A stretch of 64,000 nucleotides of DNA from RGIG1995 sp045645205 (GCA_045645205.1 JAZRIJ010000078.1:1-64000), one strand, 5' to 3'; shown: positions 18,095 to 26,674, numbered from the stretch's first letter. Notes: generated by a model from the sequence alone, not told the origin. Program-made: numbers and translations.

Positions 18095-18718
18095 TTAAAT
18101 CGTTCCTATAAGCCTGACAGCATCCTTTCCCACTATCCTGTCAGCGTGCTCTTCTATGTATATCAAAGCCTCTTTGCCGCCTATTCTCCTGCCATACTCT
18201 GCCGCAAGGTCGCTTTTTGTTACATTCTTCCGCTTGTTATACTGACTGTTCTGAGGCATTTCCTCCTGTAGAACAAGATAATATCTCGCGCCACCGTTTG
18301 CCATTCTTTGCGAATAGAGTATACTTTCGTTTTCGTAACCGCTTTTATGTAATATGTTACATGCCGAAACGGTATCGTCTATACCGTCAAATGAATAAAC
18401 ACAGTATTCTTTTTTCTTCCTCACAGATGTGTTTTTTTCTTTTGCGCCCATCCTTTTTTCGTTTCTGCATTCATCGCCGTTTCGCGTTACGTATACCTCA
18501 CATCCGCCGTTTTTTGACGGATATACCTGTATAAACAACTTGCTTGAGTTGCTGTCAAACCCCGTCTTTTTCCTCGCCTCATCAAGTATTGCGGAAAAAA
18601 TTTTCCGAATGTCTTTTTTCTCGTATGTCAATAATTCATCCGATATGTCATAATTTTCCATATCTGATGCAGTCAACATGATCTTCAGCTTTGAGTCGCT
18701 TATCAATATCAGTTCCAT
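18095..18718 (-). CDS. MecA/YpbH-like adaptor protein
   Basis: This 207-residue protein begins MELILISDSKLKIMLTASDM, the N-terminal pattern of the MecA (negative regulator of genetic competence) family, followed by YEKKDIRKIFSAILDEARKK and KLFIQVYPSKNGGCEVYVT. MecA adaptors deliver substrates to ClpC for degradation. The middle is a basic linker (KRMGAKEKNTSVRKKK, about 92-107) and the C-terminal half is weakly conserved. Clostridial homologues are poorly studied and the client proteins are unknown. It probably leads the small operon with the glycosylase and the permease. Confidence 0.75.
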   Translation of the reverse strand: MELILISDSKLKIMLTASDMENYDISDELLTYEKKDIRKIFSAILDEARKKTGFDSNSSKLFIQVYPSKNGGCEVYVTRNGDECRNEKRMGAKEKNTSVRKKKEYCVYSFDGIDDTVSACNILHKSGYENESILYSQRMANGGARYYLVLQEEMPQNSQYNKRKNVTKSDLAAEYGRRIGGKEALIYIEEHADRIVGKDAVRLIGTI

Positions 18719-18827
18719 TCCTGTGTCCGCCTTTTCGTAATTTGCTTATTACTATCATTATACGCTAAGGCTCAAAAAATGTAACCGTAAAGTTTTTGGA
18801 TTTCCGGGGATTTTTTGGTTTTTTTAT

Positions 18828-19781
18828 TTAAAATTCGTTCTTAAGCGAACGTGTAAACAAATTTTGAAGAACGGAATCAGTGTTTTTTCCGTTGTACAAA
18901 ACATCATACACCGCCGAGCAAATCGGCAGGTCAACATTATACTTTTCGGCAAGCTTCAATATCGCCTTTACAGTATAATACCCCTCTGCAAGACTGGTAT
19001 ACTGCTCCCCCTTTGCATACATCTCGCCGTACATTCTGTTGTGGCTGAACTTTGAAAACAATGTCGCCTCATAGTCGCCCAAATGACAAAGTCCGTATGC
19101 CGACAGCTCGTTACCTCCTAAAGCCGCTATAAGACGCGCTATCTCCCTTGTTCCTCTCGCCATAAGAGGCCCTTTTAAAGAAGACAGCCCCTTTCCGTCA
19201 AGCATACCGGCGGCAATACCTATTACGTTTTTTGCGGCGGCGCCTATCTCGTTTCCTATCAGGTCCTTGCCATAGTAAAAACGAATAAGCTCACTTGAAA
19301 ACTGTGATATTAAGTAATTCTTGTATTCATCGTTGTCGCTGTCGATAACCATGCAGTTTGGTATACCCTTTGTAAATTCCTCCACGTGTCCCGGACCTAT
19401 CCATACCGCAATCTTTGTTTCGGGAGAGGTCGCCTCGCGCACCACCTCGGAAAGTCTCATTCCCGTGGAGATCTCTATACCTTTCATGCAGAGTATGTAC
19501 TCCTTTTCGGAGGCGCCGAAGTCTTGCAGCTCCTGCATAAGTCCTCTAACCGCCTGCGAGGGAATAGAAATAACTGTCGTTTTATTCTTTGCGGCTTCTT
19601 CTATGCTGTCTGTTATATTTATTCTTTCGCCAAAGTCAACAACACCGTTTGTACGGGTTTCCATTATTTTTCTAATCTGCGGCAGGTCGTTGCCGTAAAG
19701 CGTTACATTATGTCCTACTCTGTCGAGATACCACGCTATGCACGAGCCCCATCTTCCGCAACCTATTACCGTTATATCCAT
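18828..19781 (-). CDS. gpsA: NAD(P)H-dependent glycerol-3-phosphate dehydrogenase
   Basis: This enzyme reduces dihydroxyacetone phosphate to sn-glycerol 3-phosphate for phospholipid synthesis. It shows the Rossmann motif VIGCGRWGSCIAWYL, KGIE, the catalytic-region block GNEIGAAAKNVIGIAAGML and the GLGDL-like LCHLGDYEATLFSKFSHNR. The start is the ATG after TGGAGGAAA, giving 317 residues. A TTG four codons upstream is open but lies inside the ribosome-binding site. It is monocistronic with a consensus promoter. Confidence 0.93.
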   Translation of the reverse strand: MDITVIGCGRWGSCIAWYLDRVGHNVTLYGNDLPQIRKIMETRTNGVVDFGERINITDSIEEAAKNKTTVISIPSQAVRGLMQELQDFGASEKEYILCMKGIEISTGMRLSEVVREATSPETKIAVWIGPGHVEEFTKGIPNCMVIDSDNDEYKNYLISQFSSELIRFYYGKDLIGNEIGAAAKNVIGIAAGMLDGKGLSSLKGPLMARGTREIARLIAALGGNELSAYGLCHLGDYEATLFSKFSHNRMYGEMYAKGEQYTSLAEGYYTVKAILKLAEKYNVDLPICSAVYDVLYNGKNTDSVLQNLFTRSLKNEF

Positions 19782-19828
19782 ATTTTCCTCCAAAAATCAG
19801 AAAAAATGTTTTATATTCCATAAGCTGT

Positions 19829-19857
19829 ATTCTATCATATTTTCTTTTTAGTGTCAA
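19829..19857 (-). promoter_or_regulatory. gpsA promoter
   Basis: TTGACA, 17 bases, TAGAAT on the minus strand, about 50 bases from the ATG. Confidence 0.8.
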
Positions 19858-19939
19858 TATGTGTTTATATTTAGATTATTCTTATAATATTTTGTAGAAC
19901 GGGGGCGGTGTAATATTAAAGCCTCCCCGTTAATGCTGT

Positions 19940-20045
19940 CCACTTGCAAAGAGGTTTGGGCTTCCCTCTTGCCCTCTCCTGTCGGGGTAGCGAAGCGGCA
20001 AGGTGGAAACGGCGGGAGCAAGCCCCCGCCCTACAGTCAACATTA
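19940..20045 (+). repeat. Dispersed repeat family B, copy 1
   Basis: It reads CTTGCCCTCTCCTGTCGG, AAGGTGGAAACGG, then CGGGAGCAAGCCCCCGCCCT and ACAGTCAAC. The same modules in the same order occur at 26895-27052. Confidence 0.8.
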
Positions 20046-20057
20046 AAGCGTGTAAAT

Positions 20058-20111
20058 AAAAAAACAGCATTTATTACCTGTAGATTTAAGACAGTATAAA
20101 TGCTGTTTTTG
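20058..20111. terminator. Bidirectional hairpin terminator between repeats
   Basis: AACAGCATTTAT pairs with ATAAATGCTGTT, with T or A runs on both sides. No gene ends nearby, so it may belong to a lost gene or to the repeat block. Confidence 0.6.
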
Positions 20112-20125
20112 TTTTTGCAGACTTT

Positions 20126-20173
20126 TATGAGATCCTTCGACTACGGCGCAAAACGCCTCCGCTCAGGATGACA
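20126..20173 (+). repeat. Dispersed repeat family A, copy 3 (short form)
   Basis: ATGAGATCCTTCGACTACGG followed by CGCCTCCGCTCAGGATGACA. It lies 57 bases before the phage portal gene. Confidence 0.9.
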
Positions 20174-20229
20174 ATCCTTTATTACCTTTTGTTTTTTTAT
20201 ACAAATTTTTTTAGAATGGAGAAAAAGTT

Positions 20230-22155
20230 ATGAAAAAAAACCAGAACAAGAAAAACAAAAAACTGCCCGACCTTAAGGCAGTAAACACAATTTATTATAC
20301 TAAAAAACCCGAGGCTCTGCTTCCTACTGATTTCGTTCCCGATAAAGTCAACCAAAAAACACTTGACAGAGCTTACTCCCTGTTAAAGACCTATAAGGCA
20401 GGAAAAACAAACCTCGAAAAGCGTATTACCGAAAACGACCTTTGGTGGAAAATGCGCCACTGGGAACAGATACGCGACAGACAGAGAAAGTATAACCCTG
20501 CATCCGCTTGGCTGTTCAATGCTATTGCAAACAAGCACGCAGACGTTATGGACAACTGCCCCGAGGGTATTGTTTTGCCCCGTGAAAAAAGCGACTCCGA
20601 GGCGGCAAAACAGCTTACCGATATTTTGCCTGTTATACTAGAGCAGAACAATTTTGAGGAAACATATTCTGACGTTTGGTATGACAAGCTTAAGGGCGGT
20701 ACAGGGGTTTACGGTGTATTCTGGAACCCCTCTTTAAACAACGGTACCGGAGATATTTCAATAAACCGATGCGATGTATTAAATCTCTTCTGGGAGCCGG
20801 GTGTTTCGGATATTCAAAAATCCCCCAATTTGTTTTATGTTGAACTGTTCAACAATGATGAGCTTGAAGCTAAATACCCCTCTTTGCACGGCAAACTGGG
20901 AGCATCTGCTTTTGATGTTACGCGTTATTGCTATGACGATGCGGTGGATACAAGCAATAAGACCCCCGTTATCGACTGGTATTACAAAGTCAACACCAAC
21001 GGAAAAACAACCCTGCATCTGTGTAAATTCTGCGCTGATGAAATACTCTACGCCTCAGAAAATGATGTTGCGCTTTACAAGAAGGGATATTACGACCATG
21101 GACTTTATCCATTTGTTTTTGATAAACTATTTACAGAACAGGGTACACCCTGCGGCTTCGGTTACATAGACATTATGAAGGATACTCAGACTCAAATTGA
21201 CCTAATGAGCGCCTCGGTGTGCGAAAATATACGTATGGCTTCAACGGTCCGTTATTTTGCAAGAGGAGACGGCTCGGTTAACGAAAAAGAGTTTGCCGAC
21301 TGGTCAAACCCCATTGTTCACTATACAGGCTCGGGTAACCCGAATGACAGTATGATTCCCATTAACATTCCCGAAGTCTCTTCACTCTCTGTATCTTTTA
21401 TCAACAACAAAATAAACGAGCTGAAAGAAACATCGGGTAACTCCGATTTTACGAGGGGCAACACAGCGTCCGGCGTTACGGCGGCATCGGCTATCGCGGC
21501 ATTACAGGAGTCGGGAAGTAAACTCTCACGTGATATGATAAAAGGCTCATACCGTATTTTTATCACCATAAACAATATTATTATCGAGCTTATCAGGCAG
21601 TTCTATGACCTGCCCCGTTGCTTCCGCATAACAGGAACAAACGGTGAATATGAGTTTGTTTCCTACAGCAACGAAAAACTTCTCCCTGCCGCTATGGGCA
21701 ATTCCTTCGGTGTTGATCTTGGTTCGCGTCTGCCCATGTTTGATATTAAAGTAAAAGTCCAGAAGCAGTCGGCATTTACAAAGCTCTCGCAAAACGAGCT
21801 TGCAAAAGAGTTCTACCGCCTCGGCTTTTTTGAGCCGTCCAGAGCTGAACAGACATTGGCTTGTCTCGATATGATGGAATTTGAGGGCAAACAGCTTGTA
21901 GCTGAAAAGATTAATGAGAAAAACGCTCTTGCAAACAACTATTCGGAAATGCACTCAAAGCTTCTTGAGCTGGCTTCAATAGTAGAAAAAGACCATCCCG
22001 AACTGAGAGGTCTTTACGACGGCTATGCCGCAAAATATGCCTTAAATACAAGTAATGTTACCCCTTTATCTTCGGGCAATTACCAAACAAAAAAGGCTGT
22101 CTCACGTATGGATGCCGCAAGACAAAGAGCCGCGTCCACCGCATCTCCGAGGTGA
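20230..22155 (+). CDS. Phage portal protein (P22-like)
   Basis: This 641-residue protein starts after ATGGAGAAAAAGTT. Recognisable portal features are the early LKTYKAGKTNLEKRITENDLWW segment (in part), the conserved FGYIDIMKDTQTQIDLMSAS block (about 316-335), the TRGNTASGVTAASAIAALQE block (about 409-428) and the long C-terminal helix. Portals form the dodecameric DNA entry ring at one capsid vertex. Normally the terminase large subunit precedes it; here there is only intergenic repeat and then gpsA, so the packaging motor is missing. The next frame starts immediately after its stop. Confidence 0.85.
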   Translation: MKKNQNKKNKKLPDLKAVNTIYYTKKPEALLPTDFVPDKVNQKTLDRAYSLLKTYKAGKTNLEKRITENDLWWKMRHWEQIRDRQRKYNPASAWLFNAIANKHADVMDNCPEGIVLPREKSDSEAAKQLTDILPVILEQNNFEETYSDVWYDKLKGGTGVYGVFWNPSLNNGTGDISINRCDVLNLFWEPGVSDIQKSPNLFYVELFNNDELEAKYPSLHGKLGASAFDVTRYCYDDAVDTSNKTPVIDWYYKVNTNGKTTLHLCKFCADEILYASENDVALYKKGYYDHGLYPFVFDKLFTEQGTPCGFGYIDIMKDTQTQIDLMSASVCENIRMASTVRYFARGDGSVNEKEFADWSNPIVHYTGSGNPNDSMIPINIPEVSSLSVSFINNKINELKETSGNSDFTRGNTASGVTAASAIAALQESGSKLSRDMIKGSYRIFITINNIIIELIRQFYDLPRCFRITGTNGEYEFVSYSNEKLLPAAMGNSFGVDLGSRLPMFDIKVKVQKQSAFTKLSQNELAKEFYRLGFFEPSRAEQTLACLDMMEFEGKQLVAEKINEKNALANNYSEMHSKLLELASIVEKDHPELRGLYDGYAAKYALNTSNVTPLSSGNYQTKKAVSRMDAARQRAASTASPR

Positions 22156-22160
22156 TATTC

Positions 22161-22505
22161 TTGGCAGAACGCAGAATGTTTTCCAAAACCATCATCGACA
22201 GCGATGAATTTCTTGATATGCCTCTGTCGGCTCAGGCATTGTATTTTCACATTTCTGTCCGAGCCGATGATGACGGATTCGTTAACAACATAAGAAAGAT
22301 CCAACGTATTATCGGCGCTGCAGACGATGACTTCAGAATACTCTGTTCAAGGGGATTTATTATCCCCTTTGATACAGGGATAGTGGTCATAACACATTGG
22401 CGTATACACAACTATATACGCTCCGACAGATATAAATCCACTGTCTATTTATATGAGCGTAATATGCTTTATCTCACAGAAAACAACTCCTATGAGCTTC
22501 GCTAA
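22161..22505 (+). CDS. Phage replisome organizer N-terminal domain (truncated)
   Basis: I place the start at a TTG preceded by GAGGTGAT, giving AERRMFSKTIIDSDEFLDMP, the normal beginning of this family. A GTG 9 bases upstream overlaps the portal stop and would put the ribosome-binding site inside the gene. The 114 residues form the winged-helix DNA-binding part (LSAQALYFHISVRADDDGF, HWRIHNYIRSDRYKSTVY). Family members normally continue into a charged linker and a DnaD-like domain. Here TAA ends the frame, yet the same frame after it still reads GIPHDTPTVYPV, so the C-terminus appears lost by decay. Confidence 0.7.
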   Translation: MAERRMFSKTIIDSDEFLDMPLSAQALYFHISVRADDDGFVNNIRKIQRIIGAADDDFRILCSRGFIIPFDTGIVVITHWRIHNYIRSDRYKSTVYLYERNMLYLTENNSYELR

Positions 22506-22692
22506 AAATATAGTAACTTTGGTATACCTCATGACACACCAACGGTATACCCAGTATAGTATAGATTAAATAAGTACAGTATAGGTCAGTATAATATAGT
22601 ATAGTATATATGAAGTCGAGGATATTCCGTCAACCAAACCGCTCGATTTTCAACACACTTTTCAACACACTTTTCAACACTTCATTTTTTTA
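22506..22692 (+). pseudogene. Decayed 3' part of the replisome organizer, with tandem TTTTCAACACAC repeats
   Basis: In frame with the truncated gene, the sequence after its stop reads KYSNFGIPHDTPTVYPV, stop, YRLNKYSIGQYNIV. This resembles the linker of intact organizers, whose repeated SIDK-like codons give the AGTATA-rich DNA seen here. At 22647-22680 TTTTCAACACAC is repeated nearly three times. No ribosome-binding site or long open frame is present. Confidence 0.45.
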
Positions 22693-22724
22693 CAAATACT
22701 CTATTCGGTCTACAGCTTTTCCTC

Positions 22725-23213
22725 CTATATGTATTGGTATAACTTTTTTATGCTTTTTTTGTCAAGCTGTGTATAGTCCGGTATCTCGTATCGGTTGTCG
22801 TTTCTGTCTCTTATAAGAATTCTGTTTCCGTATATCTTCTTAATATCGTAATGTCGGTTCTTTATGGCAAATTTTACACTGCCCTTGTCGGTCTCAACAT
22901 TAAGGTTCAGTACCCCGAATTTATCAATTACCTCATTTATAGCTGTTATCTTTGGCATAAAATAATATTCATTAAGCGCTTGTTCTATCACTTTTTTTGA
23001 GTCGGGCATCAAAGTATCAATATTTCTTATTATTGCCCTTTCATGACCGGTTTCATCAATCAATGATATATACCTGTTCTCTCCCGTCATGGGAAACAAT
23101 CGTTTGGGCGTTAAATTTTTTACGGTTTCTCCGCCGTATATCTCCATATCCACCGAGCAAAAACCCGCATCCGTAAAACGTACGGTATCACCTTCAACAT
23201 AGTTTCTTGCCAT
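22725..23213 (-). CDS. DUF1854 protein, partner of the ABC transporter
   Basis: This 162-residue protein starts at the ATG after GAGGTGAATATA. It shows the DUF1854 pattern: RLFPMTGENRYISLID (about 36-51), EQALNEYYFMPKITAI, the VKFAIKNRHYDIKKI block and the closing IRDRNDNRYEIPDYTQLD. Proteins of this family are encoded directly after ABC exporters and are thought to be accessory subunits of unknown role. It begins 10 bases after the transporter's stop. Confidence 0.8.
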   Translation of the reverse strand: MARNYVEGDTVRFTDAGFCSVDMEIYGGETVKNLTPKRLFPMTGENRYISLIDETGHERAIIRNIDTLMPDSKKVIEQALNEYYFMPKITAINEVIDKFGVLNLNVETDKGSVKFAIKNRHYDIKKIYGNRILIRDRNDNRYEIPDYTQLDKKSIKKLYQYI

Positions 23214-23223
23214 TATATTCACC

Positions 23224-25464
23224 TCACTCAAAACGCTCTTCCTGCTTTGACGCTCTTATCTTATCCGACATTGACTGTATCTCGACAAGCTTGTAATATT
23301 TGCCCTTTTGCTTCATAAGCTCCTCGGGAGTTCCGCACTCTATTATCTCGCCGTTGTCAAGAACGACAATCTTGTTTGCCATACTCAAAGTCGAAAGTCT
23401 GTGCGCTATCATTATCGTAGTTCTTCCGCCGATAAGCTGTTCTATAGCTGACTGAATATGATGCTCAGTCTCCGAGTCTACTGAGGCTGTCGCCTCGTCA
23501 AACACCAGCACAGAGGGGTTTTTCAAAACTGCTCTTGCAATAGAAAGCCTCTGCTTTTCGCCTCCCGAAAGTCCTACGCCCCTTTCACCGAGAACAGAAT
23601 CATATCCGTCAGGCTGTCTTACGATAAAGTCGTGTGCGTGCGCTATTTCTGCGGCATTTATTACCTGCTCAACTTGAGCATCAGCCGCACCGAAAGCAAT
23701 ATTGTTAAATATAGTATCGTGGAACATCATAGGTTCCTGCTGTACATAGCCTATCTGTGAACGGAACCACTCCATATCTATATCCTGTATGTTCTGTCCG
23801 TCGAGCAATATCTCGCCGTCATACGCATCATAGTAACGTAAAAACAAGTTTACGAGGGTGGATTTACCGCTTCCCGTCGTTCCGACTATACCGACAACAT
23901 CACCCTCCTCTATGGTCAGATTTATATTCTTCAATATTTTCTTTGCCTTGTCAAATGAGAAGTTTACATTTTTAAATTCTATCTTTCCCTTTGTGGCAGT
24001 TGACGGTATATTGCCCTTTCCGAAATCCCTTTCGGGTTCGGCATCAATTATATCAAACAATCTCTCCGCCGCTGCAACAGCGCTTTGATATGTATCACTT
24101 AAATTTGCAAAAAAGTTTACGGGGACATAGAACATTGACGTATATGAGATAAATGACATAAGCAGACCGAGGGATATACCTGTTCCGGATATGACCTGTA
24201 ACCCGCCTATTCCCCATATAAGCAGTGAGCCGCAGGTTACAAAAAATGATATTATCTGCGGAAATGTTACGATTATCTTAGCTCCGCTCTTGTCCACCTC
24301 AAACCATTCGTTAGTATGAGCCTTGAAATTTTCAACGGCACGCTTTTCGCTTGTAAATGATTTTATAACACGCACACCCGGTATTGTATCTGACAAAAGT
24401 CCGGAAACCGCTGAACGTCTCCGCCAGATGCGTCTGTAATACGGCAATATCTTCCGAGAAAACTTTCTTGCCATAAATGCAACAAACGGTACGGGTATAA
24501 GCGAAAGCATGGTCAGCTTCCAGTCCATTGTAAGCATTATTATTACTATACCCACAAGAGTAAACAACTGTACGATAACCTCTTGAGTTACTCGCAACAT
24601 AAATGCCTGAAGAGTGTTTGTATCGCTGTTTATTCTGTTTATAACCGAACCGGTCGAGGTCTTATCATAAAAAGACATGGGCAAATATTGAGCCTTTTCG
24701 TAAACCTCGTTACGCAGGGATAACAATATCTTGTGTCCGCTTATACGAAGCATATAATTTTTTACAGCCGCAAGCAGATAATGCGTCAAATGCGCCGCCA
24801 GAAGAAGCAGTACCACAGTTAACAGCTTTTTGTGGTTCTGATTTTTTATAACGTCGTCAACAAGCATCTTTGTCAGATATGGCGGAAGCAGGTTTACTGC
24901 CGTTACTATCGCCGACAAAAGCAGTGAAAATGCCAAAATATACTTTTGAGGGGCTAAATGCTTGGAAAACTTTTGTATAAGCTTATGCTTGGAATTACAG
25001 TTCAAGCACTCGGCATCGGGAGACTTCAGCGCTCTGCCGCACTTGGAGCAAGAGGTGTGCTGTTTTTGATACACTGACTCCAGTATCTCATACTGTTCTT
25101 TCCTGTCCTGTCCTTTTTTTACGTTGTTGATATATTCCGAAGCCGAATCGCAAAGAGAGAGTACATCATTTGAAAAACGGAATATCAGCCTGTCTGTTTC
25201 GCCATCATTTTTTATACGCAAAGCAGAGTTTCCGTACATTCTCTTTATGTATAGCTTTTCAAAAGAGTCAATTATATACTCTTCCGTTTTACCCGACTCA
25301 TATACAATTATTCGGGTATCGGTCGCCGCAAGATAACATTCGTCATATTCGGCGGTCCTCTTCATTGTGCTCGATATGATAAAGATCAAGCCTTCATTTC
25401 CCGCCGCAGTGTCAAGCGCATTTCTTGCCTGTTCGTTAATACTGCCTAAAGTCAGTTCCTTCAT
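23224..25464 (-). CDS. ABC transporter, fused permease and ATPase, with N-terminal sensor-like domain and zinc ribbon
   Basis: This 746-residue half-exporter has, in order: an unusual N-terminal region (about 1-125, with strands like CYLAATDTRIIVYESGKTE, resembling a PH-like fold), a zinc ribbon with C139xxC142 and C153xxC156, six transmembrane helices (about 170-460) and an ATPase with Walker A GTTGSGKS (about 528-535), signature LSGGEKQR, Walker B VLVFDEATAS and the switch His in MIAHRLS. Such proteins work as dimers exporting lipids, peptides or drugs; the substrate is unknown. It is transcribed against the phage genes and sits between portal and scaffold. Its roughly 220-base leader contains a terminator. 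Confidence 0.88.
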   Translation of the reverse strand: MKELTLGSINEQARNALDTAAGNEGLIFIISSTMKRTAEYDECYLAATDTRIIVYESGKTEEYIIDSFEKLYIKRMYGNSALRIKNDGETDRLIFRFSNDVLSLCDSASEYINNVKKGQDRKEQYEILESVYQKQHTSCSKCGRALKSPDAECLNCNSKHKLIQKFSKHLAPQKYILAFSLLLSAIVTAVNLLPPYLTKMLVDDVIKNQNHKKLLTVVLLLLAAHLTHYLLAAVKNYMLRISGHKILLSLRNEVYEKAQYLPMSFYDKTSTGSVINRINSDTNTLQAFMLRVTQEVIVQLFTLVGIVIIMLTMDWKLTMLSLIPVPFVAFMARKFSRKILPYYRRIWRRRSAVSGLLSDTIPGVRVIKSFTSEKRAVENFKAHTNEWFEVDKSGAKIIVTFPQIISFFVTCGSLLIWGIGGLQVISGTGISLGLLMSFISYTSMFYVPVNFFANLSDTYQSAVAAAERLFDIIDAEPERDFGKGNIPSTATKGKIEFKNVNFSFDKAKKILKNINLTIEEGDVVGIVGTTGSGKSTLVNLFLRYYDAYDGEILLDGQNIQDIDMEWFRSQIGYVQQEPMMFHDTIFNNIAFGAADAQVEQVINAAEIAHAHDFIVRQPDGYDSVLGERGVGLSGGEKQRLSIARAVLKNPSVLVFDEATASVDSETEHHIQSAIEQLIGGRTTIMIAHRLSTLSMANKIVVLDNGEIIECGTPEELMKQKGKYYKLVEIQSMSDKIRASKQEERFE

Positions 25465-25514
25465 ACTTTTTTCCTCCCTCTTTTCACAGAGCTAAATCGG
25501 TATGATTTTTATAA

Positions 25515-25553
25515 CAAAAAAACAGCCGACACCGTTTTATGAACGACGCCGAC
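25515..25553 (-). terminator. Intrinsic terminator inside the ABC transporter leader (candidate attenuator)
   Basis: On the minus strand GTCGGCGTCGT pairs along all 11 positions with ACGGTGTCGGC (G-C, A-T and G-U pairs), followed by T7 after TG. It lies between the promoter (25689-25717) and the ATG at 25464, so readthrough must be controlled. The rest of 25554-25688 is leader with no gene. Confidence 0.65.
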
Positions 25554-25688
25554 CTACGAAACACCGTTTTTTTACAACGATCCCTCAAAATCATCTCTTT
25601 TTTTCACTTTCTAATAAACCCAAATAAGTGTTTGTCATTCTTTCAAACCTCTTACTCTTCGTCTATTGTTCACAACGTACTTGCACAC

Positions 25689-25717
25689 ATTTTATAACAC
25701 GCTCCTGCATTTGTCAA
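25689..25717 (-). promoter_or_regulatory. Promoter of the ABC transporter/DUF1854 operon
   Basis: TTGACA, 17 bases, TAAAAT on the minus strand. Confidence 0.7.
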
Positions 25718-25766
25718 TAATTTCAGGAAAATTTTTGTATTTTTTTGTTGTAAAAACATAAGACTC

Positions 25767-25940
25767 CATGAGATCCTTCGACTCCGAGGGCGTTGCCCTC
25801 TCCGCTCAGGATGACGATAGGGGGAATGTTCCTTTGCTCAGGATGACGAGCATAGGTTGGTCATTTTGAGCGAGCAACGCATACTAACGTCTTTTAATCA
25901 AACTTTAAGGCGAGTCGAAAAATCCCATTAAGTTTTTGCA
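25767..25940 (+). repeat. Dispersed repeat family A, copy 4
   Basis: It runs from ATGAGATCCTTCGACTCCGA, CCGCTCAGGATGACGATAG and GGTCATTTTGAGCGAGC to GAGTCGAAAAATCCCATTAA. The arrangement is shared with copy 5. Confidence 0.9.
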
Positions 25941-25943
25941 TTA

Positions 25944-26462
25944 TTAATCAAAAAATATTCTTTTGTAAAACCTTTTTTTCTTTGCCCTGCGATATACTTC
26001 AAACTTATCATCATTCATATCAAAAGCTAATTTTATTGTCAATAAATCGGGGTGTTCTTCGTCCTTTCCAAAAAATACACAGTGCGTATTGTACATAATA
26101 AAAAATAAATCTCTGCCGTCTTCATGTGTAAGAGTGAGACTGGAAAATCTGAGTGTAACATACAAAATATTATCCACATACATTATTTCGGTATCAACCT
26201 TATTTCTTTCCCCAAATCTTAAACCGGCAAATGCAACTACCTCACCATTAGGATTTAAAGCGGTTATATCATCAAGAATTTCTATCTTGCTCGTCTTAAG
26301 CTTATTAATATAATCATATTCGTCAAGCATTTCAGGGGTAAATGACAAATTGTCTTTAAAATACTTATCATATAGTTTCGGTCTTTCTGCAAAGGATACA
26401 TCATCATATTTTTCAAAGTAAACACCGCAGCGTTCTTTGGTCTTAAATTTATTGTTTTCCAT
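25944..26462 (-). CDS. Orphan protein of unknown function behind a structured leader
   Basis: This 172-residue soluble protein has a strong ribosome-binding site (AGGAGGGAAAGAAT before ATG). I do not recognise a family. It is acidic in the first half (YDYINKLKTSKIEILDDI), beta-strand rich in the middle (EIMYVDNILYVTLRFSSLTL at about 93-112) and basic at the end (RRAKKKRFYKRIFFD), with no signal peptide or membrane segment. It is the only gene behind the promoter and structured RNA at 26484-26674, whose terminator lies about 13 bases before its Shine-Dalgarno sequence. It therefore looks like the regulated output of that element. Confidence 0.65.
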   Translation of the reverse strand: MENNKFKTKERCGVYFEKYDDVSFAERPKLYDKYFKDNLSFTPEMLDEYDYINKLKTSKIEILDDITALNPNGEVVAFAGLRFGERNKVDTEIMYVDNILYVTLRFSSLTLTHEDGRDLFFIMYNTHCVFFGKDEEHPDLLTIKLAFDMNDDKFEVYRRAKKKRFYKRIFFD

Positions 26463-26483
26463 ATTCTTTCCCTCCTGAATAAC

Positions 26484-26511
26484 AAAAAAGTGCGCCCCAA
26501 GAGGAACGCAC
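26484..26511 (-). terminator. Terminator between the structured leader and the orphan gene
   Basis: GTGCGTTCC and GGGGCGCAC form nine pairs around a UCUU loop, followed by six T. The orphan gene's Shine-Dalgarno sequence starts about 10 bases later. Confidence 0.85.
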
Positions 26512-26639
26512 CGAAAAAGTGTTTTCCTCTATAGCTGCTACGCAATCTCATTTCACAACTCAGGAATGAGCAAAGAGAGAAAACACCTTTTTCCGAAGGT
26601 ATTTTCCCCGAGTTGTGAAAAAATATGAAATTACGTAGC
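26484..26639 (-). ncRNA. Structured leader or small RNA with terminator/antiterminator, class unknown
   Basis: With transcription starting at G26639 (7 bases from the -10), the RNA begins GCUACG and immediately forms a long stem: 26610-26639 pairs with 26537-26561 (GCTACG, AAT, TCAT and TTCACAACTC segments, two C-T exchanges compatible with G-U pairing, one bulge). Inside is a second stem, GAAAAUACCUU with AAGGUGUUUUC, and an asymmetric internal loop. AGAGGAA (about 26523-26529) can pair with UUCCUCU in the terminator, giving alternative folds. It matches no riboswitch I can name; the T-box sequence is absent. Confidence 0.65.
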
Positions 26640-26645
26640 GAGAAC

Positions 26646-26674
26646 ATTATACCATATACAGAAAAATTATGCAA
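26646..26674 (-). promoter_or_regulatory. Promoter of the structured leader/orphan gene
   Basis: TTGCAT, exactly 17 bases, TATAAT on the minus strand. The predicted start coincides with the 5' base of the long stem. Confidence 0.8.

Noticed and set aside
22610..22816. 68-residue plus-strand frame over the TTTTCAACACAC repeats
   Set aside because: It encodes only repeat-derived residues, lacks a ribosome-binding site and overlaps the DUF1854 gene on the other strand.
25465..25717. T-box riboswitch before the ABC transporter
   Set aside because: The conserved T-box sequence (AGGGTGGNACCGCG-like) is absent and the leader is too short for stem I plus antiterminator.
26484..26639. 6S RNA
   Set aside because: A long closing stem and internal loop are present, but an extra terminator follows the stem and the element lies directly before a gene with its own Shine-Dalgarno; kept as unassigned.
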